This document shows positions 57,182 to 64,000 of a stretch of 64,000 bases of DNA, piece by piece. The position numbers and the translations under genes are program-made. This DNA comes from Clostridia bacterium (GTDB lineage: Bacteria; Bacillota; Clostridia; Oscillospirales; Acutalibacteraceae), in contig JAFZIK010000013.1 of the NCBI GenBank assembly GCA_017554405.1, positions 1-64,000 on the forward strand. The letters are read 5' to 3'. The notes beneath the pieces are model-generated. The model was not told the DNA's origin. It saw nothing but the letters and a program-made list of their open reading frames with translations, and ran no database searches. Each line of letters begins with the position of its first letter. Position 1 is the first letter of the stretch.

Positions 57182-59360
57182 ACAAAAAAACGATTATAAG
57201 GAATTAGAAGAGCTTATGGCGGCGCAGGGCGGCAGTTATGACGGCGACCTCATCAGCCGCGCTTATGAGTATTGCGTTACCATGCATTCGGGGCAGAAGC
57301 GCTGGACTAACGAGGAATATTACGTTCATCCGGTCAACGTGGCTAAAATCGTGATCTCACTCGGTATGGACAGTCAGTCCATAGCGGCTTCACTGCTTCA
57401 TGACGTTGTTGAGGATACCGATGCGACGTTAGACGATATCAAGCGTCTTTTCGGAGAAGAGGTAGCCCTTATCGTTGACGGCGTAACAAAGATAGGTAAG
57501 ATCTCGATAAATTCCAAAGAGCAGGCGCAGGCGGAAAGTCTCCGCAAAATGCTCATCGCAATGGGCAAGGATATCAGGGTTATAATAATCAAACTTGCCG
57601 ATCGCCTTCATAATATGCGCACCCTCGACGCCATACCGGAGTATAAACAGCGCGATAAATCCCTTGAAACTCTTGAAATATACGCGCCGATAGCGCACCG
57701 GCTCGGTATCCGTTCTCTCAAAGAGGAACTCGAAGATCTTGCCATAAAGCATCTTGACCCCGTGGCATATGCTGAAATAGAGGAGTCCCTTATTGTCCGC
57801 CGCGCACAGAGAGAGAGCATTTTAAGCGAGATAAAGGGCAGGATCGAGATGCGCCTTAAAGAAGAAATGCCGGGCGTTAATATGCAGTTTCAGGGCAGGG
57901 TAAAATCGGTTTACGGCATTTACCGCAAAATGTATCTTCAGAATAAAAGCTTTGATGAGATATACGATATCTACGCTATCAGGATAATCACCGATACGGT
58001 AAACGACTGTTATAACGTTCTCGGTATAATGCACGATATGTTCAGACCGATACCGAATAGGTTCAAGGACTATATATCCACCCCGAAGCCCAATATGTAT
58101 CAGTCGCTTCACACTACCGTTATCAGCCGCGAGGGAGTGCCCTTTGAGATACAGATAAGAACAGCCGAAATGCACCATACCGCCGAATACGGTATCGCGG
58201 CGCACTGGAAGTATAAGGAGGGGCTCAAGGATGACGATAAGTCGCTTGAGCGGCGGCTTGCTTGGATCAGGCAGATACTTGAATCCTCCGAGGTTTCGGG
58301 CGATACCTCGGAGCTTGTCCGCAGTATTAAGGTAGACCTTTCGCAGGAGGACGTTTTCGCGGTCACTCCGCGGGGTGACGTAATAAATCTTCCGGTCGGC
58401 TCCACCGTTGTTGATTTCGCCTTTGCGATCCATTCCAAGGTGGGCGAAAAAATGATAGGTGCCAAGGCGGACGGTAAGATAGTGCCTATAAACCACGAGA
58501 TCAAAACCGGCGAGGTAATCGAGATAATGACTACCAATCAGCCGGGGCACGGACCCAGCCGCGACTGGATGAATATAGCCGTTACCAACTCGGCAAAAAC
58601 CAAGATACGTTCCTGGTTCAAAAAAGAAAAACGCGAGGAGAATATCGAAACCGGCAGAACCGAGCTCGAAAAGGAACTGCGCAGAAACGGTATAAATCTT
58701 ACCGATACCGAATTTGCGGAGATGACTGCCGATCTTGCAAGGCGTATGCATTATTCCGAAGTTGATGAGTTTTTCTCGGCGATAGGTTACGGCGGTCTGC
58801 TTATTTCGCGGATAATGCCGAGGATAAGGGACGATTACAACAAGCGGCAAAACGCCGCCAAGGTCCCCGAGTTTTCGGACGTTCAGCCCAAAACCACCGC
58901 CTCGCCAGAGGGCGTTGTTGTTGACGGGATAGATAATTGCCTTATAAGGCTTTCCCGTTGCTGTTCACCGCTTCCGGGCGATGAAATAATCGGATATATA
59001 ACGCGCGGTCACGGTGTTTCGATCCACAAGCGCGATTGCAATAACGTGCCTAAGGATATTTCCTCCGATCCCGAGCCGGAGCGCTGGATACCGGCGCATT
59101 GGGAAGGCGGAAAGCGCGAGTATTTCATATCCACGGTGCGTATCCATTCGGTCGATCGGGACGGCCTGCTTGCCGATATTATGAGCGTAGCGTATAATAT
59201 GCGCCTTGCGGTCCATGCGATGAACGCACAAAAAACCGCGGGCGGAAACTGCGTTATTTCTATTATTATTAACACCGAAAGCGTTGAGCACCTTGCGAGC
59301 ATTATCGCTCAGATCGAAAAGGTCAGCGGTGTGTTCGGTGTGGAAAGAGTTGTAAAGTGA
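57165..59360 (+). CDS. relA: Bifunctional (p)ppGpp synthetase/hydrolase
   Basis: The 731-residue stringent-response enzyme has all four domains: an HD hydrolase (WTNEEYYVHPVNVAKI, LLHDVVEDT, KLADRLHNMRT, about 40-200), a synthetase (GRVKSVYGIYRKMYLQ, YQSLHTTVI, about 235-345), TGS (FAVTPRGDVINLPVGSTVVD, about 395-455) and a C-terminal ACT (about 655-731). Both catalytic halves look intact, so it should make and degrade the alarmone. It starts at GTG 57165 within recJ; TTG 57171 is an alternative. Confidence 0.95.
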   Translation: MKLTNKQKNDYKELEELMAAQGGSYDGDLISRAYEYCVTMHSGQKRWTNEEYYVHPVNVAKIVISLGMDSQSIAASLLHDVVEDTDATLDDIKRLFGEEVALIVDGVTKIGKISINSKEQAQAESLRKMLIAMGKDIRVIIIKLADRLHNMRTLDAIPEYKQRDKSLETLEIYAPIAHRLGIRSLKEELEDLAIKHLDPVAYAEIEESLIVRRAQRESILSEIKGRIEMRLKEEMPGVNMQFQGRVKSVYGIYRKMYLQNKSFDEIYDIYAIRIITDTVNDCYNVLGIMHDMFRPIPNRFKDYISTPKPNMYQSLHTTVISREGVPFEIQIRTAEMHHTAEYGIAAHWKYKEGLKDDDKSLERRLAWIRQILESSEVSGDTSELVRSIKVDLSQEDVFAVTPRGDVINLPVGSTVVDFAFAIHSKVGEKMIGAKADGKIVPINHEIKTGEVIEIMTTNQPGHGPSRDWMNIAVTNSAKTKIRSWFKKEKREENIETGRTELEKELRRNGINLTDTEFAEMTADLARRMHYSEVDEFFSAIGYGGLLISRIMPRIRDDYNKRQNAAKVPEFSDVQPKTTASPEGVVVDGIDNCLIRLSRCCSPLPGDEIIGYITRGHGVSIHKRDCNNVPKDISSDPEPERWIPAHWEGGKREYFISTVRIHSVDRDGLLADIMSVAYNMRLAVHAMNAQKTAGGNCVISIIINTESVEHLASIIAQIEKVSGVFGVERVVK

Positions 59361-59830
59361 GAGCGGTAATACAAAGAGTTTCAGGCGCCGAGGTAACGGT
59401 CGAAGGTAAGCCGACCGGGAAATGCGGCGCGGGCTATATGATACTGTTTTGCGCGGTGGAAGGCGATACCGAGGAAAATATAGAGCTTTTGGCACGTAAG
59501 ACCGTTAACCTTCGCGTCAATAAGGATGAAGAAGGCAAAATGAATAAATCGATACTTGAAACCGGCGGTGAAATACTCTGCATATCGCAGTTCACTCTTG
59601 CCGCCGATACAAGGAAGGGAAACAGACCTTCTTTTATAAAAGCAATGGAACCGCAGACCGCCTCGGTGTTTTACGATAAATACTGCGAGGCGCTTGAAGA
59701 CCTCGGCGTCCGCAAGGTAGGAAAAGGTATCTTCGGCGCGGATATGAAGGTCTCACTTGTAAACGACGGACCGGTCACGATAATACTTGATACCGATACC
59801 TGGAAAAAAGGTGATAATAATGAAGGTTGA
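59357..59830 (+). CDS. dtd: D-aminoacyl-tRNA deacylase
   Basis: The 157-residue enzyme removes D-amino acids (and glycine mischarged on tRNA-Ala) from tRNA. Signature segments are MRAVIQRVSGAEVTV, ISQFTLAADTRKGNRPSF and NDGPVTIIL. It starts at GTG overlapping the relA stop codon; the relA-dtd order is common in Firmicutes. Confidence 0.95.
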   Translation: MRAVIQRVSGAEVTVEGKPTGKCGAGYMILFCAVEGDTEENIELLARKTVNLRVNKDEEGKMNKSILETGGEILCISQFTLAADTRKGNRPSFIKAMEPQTASVFYDKYCEALEDLGVRKVGKGIFGADMKVSLVNDGPVTIILDTDTWKKGDNNEG

Positions 59831-60440
59831 ACTTTTAGCTCCCGGTCACTATATAGCCGCCTCAAACAGTTACGGGATACTTAGCGATAACGCCGCGATA
59901 GTCGTGGACTGCGGCAGGTTTGATGAAAGAACCGCAAAACTCTTGAACGATAACAAAGATAAATCCCGCCTCATACTTCTTACCCACGCGCATTTTGACC
60001 ATATAAGCGGCGCAAATGAACTGCGCGAAAAAACGGGCGCGCCGATAGCGATAGGCAAAACCGAAGCTGAAAATATGTGTGACCCGAAGTATAATCTTTC
60101 CGGCGCAATACACAGACCGATAGCACAGTTCAAGCCGGATTATACCGTTGCCGACGAACAGGTGATAACGGTGGGAGATATAAAAATAAAGGCGTATGAG
60201 ATGCCGGGGCATACAAAGGGCAGTATGGTATATCTTATAGGCAACGATCTCTTTTCCGGCGATACGCTGTTTGCCGGGAGTATAGGCAGGACCGATCTTT
60301 ATAGCGGCGATCCGGAAGAAATGCAGGCTTCGCTTGAGCGTATGCTTTGGCTTTTCGGCGATGAAGTCCGCGTTTTTCCGGGGCACGACGAAGCTACTAC
60401 TATGGCACAAGAACGGGCGCACAACCCCTATTTGAGGTAG
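59820..60440 (+). CDS. MBL-fold metallo-hydrolase (glyoxalase II-like)
   Basis: The 206-residue hydrolase has the metal motif THAHFDHISG (about residues 56-65), AYEMPGHTKGSMVYL, FSGDTLFAGSIGRTD and VFPGHDEATT, as in the YcbL/glyoxalase II group. These hydrolyse thioesters; the natural substrate is not assigned. AAAAGGTGATAATA precedes the ATG at 59820, which overlaps dtd by 11 bases. Confidence 0.92.
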   Translation: MKVELLAPGHYIAASNSYGILSDNAAIVVDCGRFDERTAKLLNDNKDKSRLILLTHAHFDHISGANELREKTGAPIAIGKTEAENMCDPKYNLSGAIHRPIAQFKPDYTVADEQVITVGDIKIKAYEMPGHTKGSMVYLIGNDLFSGDTLFAGSIGRTDLYSGDPEEMQASLERMLWLFGDEVRVFPGHDEATTMAQERAHNPYLR

Positions 60441-60443
60441 ATC

Positions 60444-61916
60444 ATGCGGCTTTGTAATATAGGTCACGGTTTTGATTACGAAACCGAAAAGGTAACGCGG
60501 ATATTTTTTCCGTTCGATAAGATCACGGTTACCCGTGAGCGCCTTTCGGGTGACGATACCGCGCTGTGTGAGATAGAATATAACGCCGGAAGAACCTTTG
60601 CAAAAGCCGCGGTTATCTGCCGGGGCAAGCGGGCGGAAGAATCCGAAGAGGTCTTTTCCGCTTCGGAAAAAGAAAAGGAACTCGCTCTGGCTCGCTGTCT
60701 TTATAAGTGCTTCAGCAGGATCACCGGTTATAAAAGCGAGTGGGGGATACTTACCGGCATTCGCCCCGCAAAATTGTATTCCTCTATAGCGGCTTCAAAG
60801 GGCGAGGAGCAGGCAAACTTTTGCTTTAAAAACGCTTATCTTGCCGCTGATAATAAGATTAAGCTTTGCGCCGCCGCGGCAAAGAGCGAGGAAAAGATAA
60901 TCGCCCTTAACAAACCGGAATCTTTCAGCCTATACGTTTCGGTGCCGTTTTGCCCTTCAAGGTGCCGGTATTGCTCATTCGTTTCGCATTCGGTAGCCAA
61001 CGCAAAAGCCATTATTCCGGAGTATTTAAGTAAGCTTGGCGATGAACTTAAAAAAACCGGCGAGACAGCGCGGGATCTGGGTCTTCGCCTTGAAACGGTT
61101 TATATAGGCGGCGGCACGCCCACCTCAATTACCGCCGAACAGTTGGAAAAACTGCTTTTCGCCGTTCGTGAAAACTTTGATTTTTCATCCTGCCGCGAGT
61201 TTACGGTAGAAGCGGGCAGACCGGATACCGTTGACGCCCAAAAACTTAAAGTTATAAAATCCGCGGGTGCTACCCGAATAAGCATAAATCCGCAAAGCAT
61301 GAACGATAACGTGCTTAAAGCGATCGGTCGCGAGCATACGGCGGCGCAGATGCGTGAGGCGTTTTATCTCGCAAGGAGCGAGGGCTTTTGCAATATAAAC
61401 ACCGATATTATCGCCGGTCTTTCGGGCGATAGTATCGATAGCTTCAGGCAAACGCTCTATGATATCCTTGAACTGGCACCCGAGAGCGTCACGGTCCATT
61501 CGCTCGCGGTAAAACGGGCGGCGGATATTTCGAGAAATAATGAACTGCCGGATAGTTCGGTCGGCACCGAAGCGGCGCGTATGGTTGAGTTTGCGCGTGA
61601 GACCCTTGAAGAAAACGGGATATTGCCGTATTATATGTATAGGCAAAGCAAAACGGTCGGCAATCTCGAAAACGTCGGTTATTCGCGAAAGGGCTTCGAG
61701 GGGCTTTACAACGTGTTTATTATGGATGAAACCCATACGATACTTGCCTGCGGCGCTTCCGCCGTAAGCAAGCTTAAAGAACCGCGTGGGAATAACATTG
61801 AGCGTATATTTAACTTTAAATATCCGTATGAATATATAAACAGATTCAGCGAGATAATCGCGCGTAAGGACGGCGTAAAGGCATATTATGATAAATACCC
61901 TTGCTTTGATAAATGA
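60444..61916 (+). CDS. hemZ: HemZ-type coproporphyrinogen dehydrogenase-like radical SAM protein
   Basis: The 490-residue enzyme has an N-terminal domain of about 160 residues typical of HemZ, then a radical SAM core with the [4Fe-4S] motif FCPSRCRYCSF (Cys170, Cys174, Cys177) and VYIGGGTPTSITAEQLEKLL, followed by a HemN-like C-terminal domain. HemZ is linked to oxygen-independent coproporphyrinogen oxidation, although such paralogues may instead act as heme chaperones. The gene overlaps the kinase gene by 29 bases. Confidence 0.9.
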   Translation: MRLCNIGHGFDYETEKVTRIFFPFDKITVTRERLSGDDTALCEIEYNAGRTFAKAAVICRGKRAEESEEVFSASEKEKELALARCLYKCFSRITGYKSEWGILTGIRPAKLYSSIAASKGEEQANFCFKNAYLAADNKIKLCAAAAKSEEKIIALNKPESFSLYVSVPFCPSRCRYCSFVSHSVANAKAIIPEYLSKLGDELKKTGETARDLGLRLETVYIGGGTPTSITAEQLEKLLFAVRENFDFSSCREFTVEAGRPDTVDAQKLKVIKSAGATRISINPQSMNDNVLKAIGREHTAAQMREAFYLARSEGFCNINTDIIAGLSGDSIDSFRQTLYDILELAPESVTVHSLAVKRAADISRNNELPDSSVGTEAARMVEFARETLEENGILPYYMYRQSKTVGNLENVGYSRKGFEGLYNVFIMDETHTILACGASAVSKLKEPRGNNIERIFNFKYPYEYINRFSEIIARKDGVKAYYDKYPCFDK

Positions 61917-62814
61917 GGCGGTCAAAAACGATCCGGCAGGCTTTATTAACGCCTGTGAGATCGAGTATACCGAGAATATAAAAGCGCTTGCAAAAAGGAT
62001 ATCCGATAACCGGGAAATAAAGATAGTCGCCATAGCGGGACCTTCCGGCTCGGGCAAGACCACCACGGCGCATATACTTATGCGATATCTTGAGGAATAC
62101 GGTGAGAAAACCGCCGTTTTATCGCTTGATGATTTTTATCTGCCGATAAGTAAAATGCCCTTGCTCGGAAGCGGCGAAAGGGATATGGAATCGGTAAGGG
62201 CGCTCGATATCCCGAGGATAGGCCGCGCCTTTAAGGATATTATTGCAAGCGGCGCGGCAACCGTTCCGCGGTTTGATTTTCTTTCAAAGTCGCCCGTAGA
62301 AAACGCAAGACGTATCGAAGTGGGCGAGAGCGGCATAATTATCGTTGAGGGCTTGCACGCCATGAATCCCGAAATTACCGGTCTTGTGCCTAAAGCCAAC
62401 ATACTTAAGGTTTATATCAGCGTTAATCTTCCTGTTGAAAACGAGAGCGGGGAGCAGATCCTTTCAAGCAGGCAGGTGCGCCTTGCAAGGCGGATACTCC
62501 GCGATGAGCGTTTCCGCGGCTCCGCCGCGCAGCAGACACTCTGCCTTTGGAACAACGTTGTTTCGGGCGAAGAAAAACACCTTTACTGTTTTAAGAACAC
62601 CGCGGACGTAAAGCTTACGACCCTTCACTCCTTTGAACCTTGTGTTTATAAGGAGCCGTTTTGCGCAATGCGCAACAGTATCGATATAAATACGCCCTGT
62701 TACGAATACTTTATTAAAACCGCAAACGCGCTTGAGCGCTTTTGCAGCATAAAAAGTGATTTAGTGCCCGATAATTCACTTATACGCGAGTTTATCGGCA
62801 ATAAGCAACAATAG
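61888..62814 (+). CDS. Uridine-kinase-like nucleoside kinase
   Basis: The 308-residue protein has a phosphoribulokinase/uridine kinase domain: P-loop IAGPSGSGKTTTAHIL (about 49-64), LSLDDFYLP, and IIVEGLHAMNPEIT. A 45-residue N-terminal extension precedes it. Proteins of this kind in Clostridia are usually nucleoside kinases, sometimes fused to a threonyl-tRNA-synthetase-like N-terminus that is absent here. The start inside hemZ suggests translational coupling. The exact nucleoside is unassigned. Confidence 0.86.
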   Translation: MINTLALINEAVKNDPAGFINACEIEYTENIKALAKRISDNREIKIVAIAGPSGSGKTTTAHILMRYLEEYGEKTAVLSLDDFYLPISKMPLLGSGERDMESVRALDIPRIGRAFKDIIASGAATVPRFDFLSKSPVENARRIEVGESGIIIVEGLHAMNPEITGLVPKANILKVYISVNLPVENESGEQILSSRQVRLARRILRDERFRGSAAQQTLCLWNNVVSGEEKHLYCFKNTADVKLTTLHSFEPCVYKEPFCAMRNSIDINTPCYEYFIKTANALERFCSIKSDLVPDNSLIREFIGNKQQ

Positions 62815-62830
62815 ATACGGAGGTATTATT

Positions 62831-63202
62831 ATGGAATTTTTTGAAGATGCTTTAAACAAAACCAAAGAGGTTTTCGGCACGGTTTCGCAAAAAACCGGCG
62901 AGGTGATCGCAACCGAGAAGCAAAGATTTGAACTTGCAACGGTCAAATCCAAACGCGAAAAGGATTATAAGGCGCTCGGCAAGATCTATTACGGCATAAT
63001 AAAGGATGATGCATCCGCGCCTGAGGCGGCAAAGGCTTTGGCAGAAAGCATAACCGCCAAAAACGCGGAGATAGAACGCCTTAACGCCGAGATAGCAAAC
63101 GCAAAGTATAAGCGCGTTTGTGAAAACTGCGGCGCAAGTATCGATAAAAACTCGGTGTTCTGCAATTTCTGCGGCGCAAAGCTTGATAACGACGGGGAAT
63201 AA
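62831..63202 (+). CDS. Coiled-coil protein with C-terminal zinc ribbon
   Basis: The 123-residue protein has an N-terminal amphipathic helical region with a coiled-coil pattern (about 15-95, ESITAKNAEIERLNAEIANA) and a C-terminal zinc ribbon (CENCGASIDKNSVFCNFCG, about 98-116). ATACGGAGG precedes the ATG. It is cotranscribed with the kinase and the phosphorylase genes. Function is unknown. Confidence 0.82.
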   Translation: MEFFEDALNKTKEVFGTVSQKTGEVIATEKQRFELATVKSKREKDYKALGKIYYGIIKDDASAPEAAKALAESITAKNAEIERLNAEIANAKYKRVCENCGASIDKNSVFCNFCGAKLDNDGE

Positions 63203-63208
63203 CGCTTT

Positions 63209-63898
63209 ATGAATTATAAAAAAATCGGTATTATAGTTGCCGATGAGGACGAATACAACCCGTTTATAGCCAAAATAAGCGGCTGTGCGGCGCTCAAAAC
63301 TCCGTTCAGGGCGGCGGCAGGTTTTACCCTTAACGATACCGGTATTATTGCCGTTAACTGCGGGATAGGTAAGGTCAACGCCGCTGCGGCGGCAATGTAT
63401 CTTATAGACTCAGGGTGTGATCTCCTGCTTAATTTCGGACTCTCGGGCGGGATAAAGAACGTGCGCCGTGGCGATTATATATTGCCCGAAAAATTCCTGG
63501 AGCATGATTTTGACCTTACCCCACTCGGATATGCCCCCTGCGAAAAACCGGGACAGGCATACGTGTATAATGCCGATAAAAGTCTGCTTGATATCATAAG
63601 TTCCGCAGGTATCGCAAAGCGCGGCGGCACCGCCGTTTGCGGCGACCGTTTTGTGAGCGACAGTGCGAGCCGCGAGTTTTTGATAAATACTTTTTCGGCG
63701 ACCTCCTGCGATATGGAGACCGCCGCTGTAGCCGGCGTTTGCAGTATGACCGGAATACCGTTTCTCGCTTTACGGCGCATATCCGACGATGCGGGTGAAG
63801 GCGCGGCGGAAAGCTATGGCGATATGAATACCGGCGAGGGCGTCACACTCGGCGAAACATTCTTTAAGTGTTTGAAAATAATCTGCGAGGCTAAATAA
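63209..63898 (+). CDS. Nucleoside phosphorylase/nucleosidase (MTA/SAH nucleosidase-like)
   Basis: The 229-residue protein has the PNP/UDP phosphorylase fold: KIGIIVADEDEYNPF, VNCGIGKVNAAAAAMYLID, NFGLSGGIKNVRRGDY, the purine/ribose site DMETAAVAGVC and the catalytic Asp in RRISDDAG. The size matches 5'-methylthioadenosine/S-adenosylhomocysteine nucleosidase, which recycles methylation by-products. Sequence is divergent, so a related nucleosidase is possible. Confidence 0.82.
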   Translation: MNYKKIGIIVADEDEYNPFIAKISGCAALKTPFRAAAGFTLNDTGIIAVNCGIGKVNAAAAAMYLIDSGCDLLLNFGLSGGIKNVRRGDYILPEKFLEHDFDLTPLGYAPCEKPGQAYVYNADKSLLDIISSAGIAKRGGTAVCGDRFVSDSASREFLINTFSATSCDMETAAVAGVCSMTGIPFLALRRISDDAGEGAAESYGDMNTGEGVTLGETFFKCLKIICEAK

Positions 63899-63900
63899 AG

Positions 63901-64000
63901 ATGTCAGATAGTAAAACTAAGCAACAAAGCTTTTTGCACGGCTCCTTCATTCTTATCGCTGCAACCTTTGCGGCAAAGATCATAAGCGCGATATATCGCA
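63901..64000 (+). CDS. Start of a polysaccharide/lipid flippase (SpoVB/MATE-like), cut by window end
   Basis: The ATG lies two bases after the previous stop codon. The visible 33 residues include SFLHGSFILIAATFAAKIIS followed by AIYR, the typical first helix and AxYR motif of MOP-superfamily exporters such as SpoVB and related oligosaccharide flippases. The rest is outside the window. Confidence 0.72.
   Translation, partial: MSDSKTKQQSFLHGSFILIAATFAAKIISAIYR

Noticed and set aside
57822..58850. 342-codon open frame on the minus strand
   Set aside because: It is antisense to the synthetase and TGS domains of the (p)ppGpp enzyme.

Overview
The window looks like chromosome from an uncultured, gut-type anaerobic Clostridia (Bacillota), most likely Oscillospirales/Ruminococcaceae-like. 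This rests on strong AGGAGG-type ribosome sites, an IspH-ribosomal protein S1 fusion, HemZ, a guanine riboswitch before xpt, a Bmp-type nucleoside ABC transporter, dockerin modules and many dispersed palindromes. No taxonomic marker was searched, so this is inference. Many promoters are classical sigma-A type with exactly 17 bp between boxes.

Region 1 (1-18717) is a surface glycan region. A secreted beta-helix protein, cut by the window edge, is followed by a seven-gene cluster: a very large solute-binding protein, two sugar permeases, an NHL/TPR/Yip1 membrane protein, a DUF5696-like lipoprotein, a third permease and a 1536-residue anchored surface protein. No transporter ATPase is encoded, so a shared MsmX-type ATPase elsewhere is expected. 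Region 2 (18738-25161) starts at its own promoter and encodes cytoplasmic catabolism: a sugar isomerase/epimerase-like protein, a GH3 glycosidase, a GH36 alpha-galactosidase and a metallophosphoesterase. Together the two regions look like import and breakdown of a galactose-containing oligosaccharide.

Region 3 (25174-28600) is a leftward block. It holds an aquaporin, a small accessory patch (insertion-end-like repeats, a palindromic repeat, a lipoprotein esterase with a dockerin, a broken WYL-type regulator) and tRNA-Ser(GGA). A second copy of the tRNA 3' end and its terminator lies 241 bp downstream of the tRNA, as expected of an integration scar.

Region 4 (28677-37375) carries a split chromate transporter, an exopolysaccharide-priming transferase with a sugar nucleotidyltransferase, an S1-domain protein, an Mrp ATPase, TrmB, a SpoIIQ-like M23 protein, a dense array of small hairpins next to tRNA-Val(CAC), and a DUF4234/DUF2752 pair. 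Region 5 (37478-50862) holds PEP carboxykinase, two flavoproteins, cytidylate kinase, the IspH-S1 fusion, the riboswitch-controlled xpt and a nucleoside ABC transporter. Region 6 (50884-64000) is housekeeping: UgtP-like glucosyltransferase, cardiolipin synthase, rpsF-ssb-rpsR with a candidate autoregulatory leader, and a tightly overlapped string recJ-relA-dtd-MBL hydrolase-hemZ-nucleoside kinase-zinc-ribbon protein-nucleoside phosphorylase-flippase (cut by the window end).

The best candidates for something undescribed are the DUF5696/Yip1 glycan-uptake cluster with its duplicated surface modules, and the hairpin array at 35882-36121.
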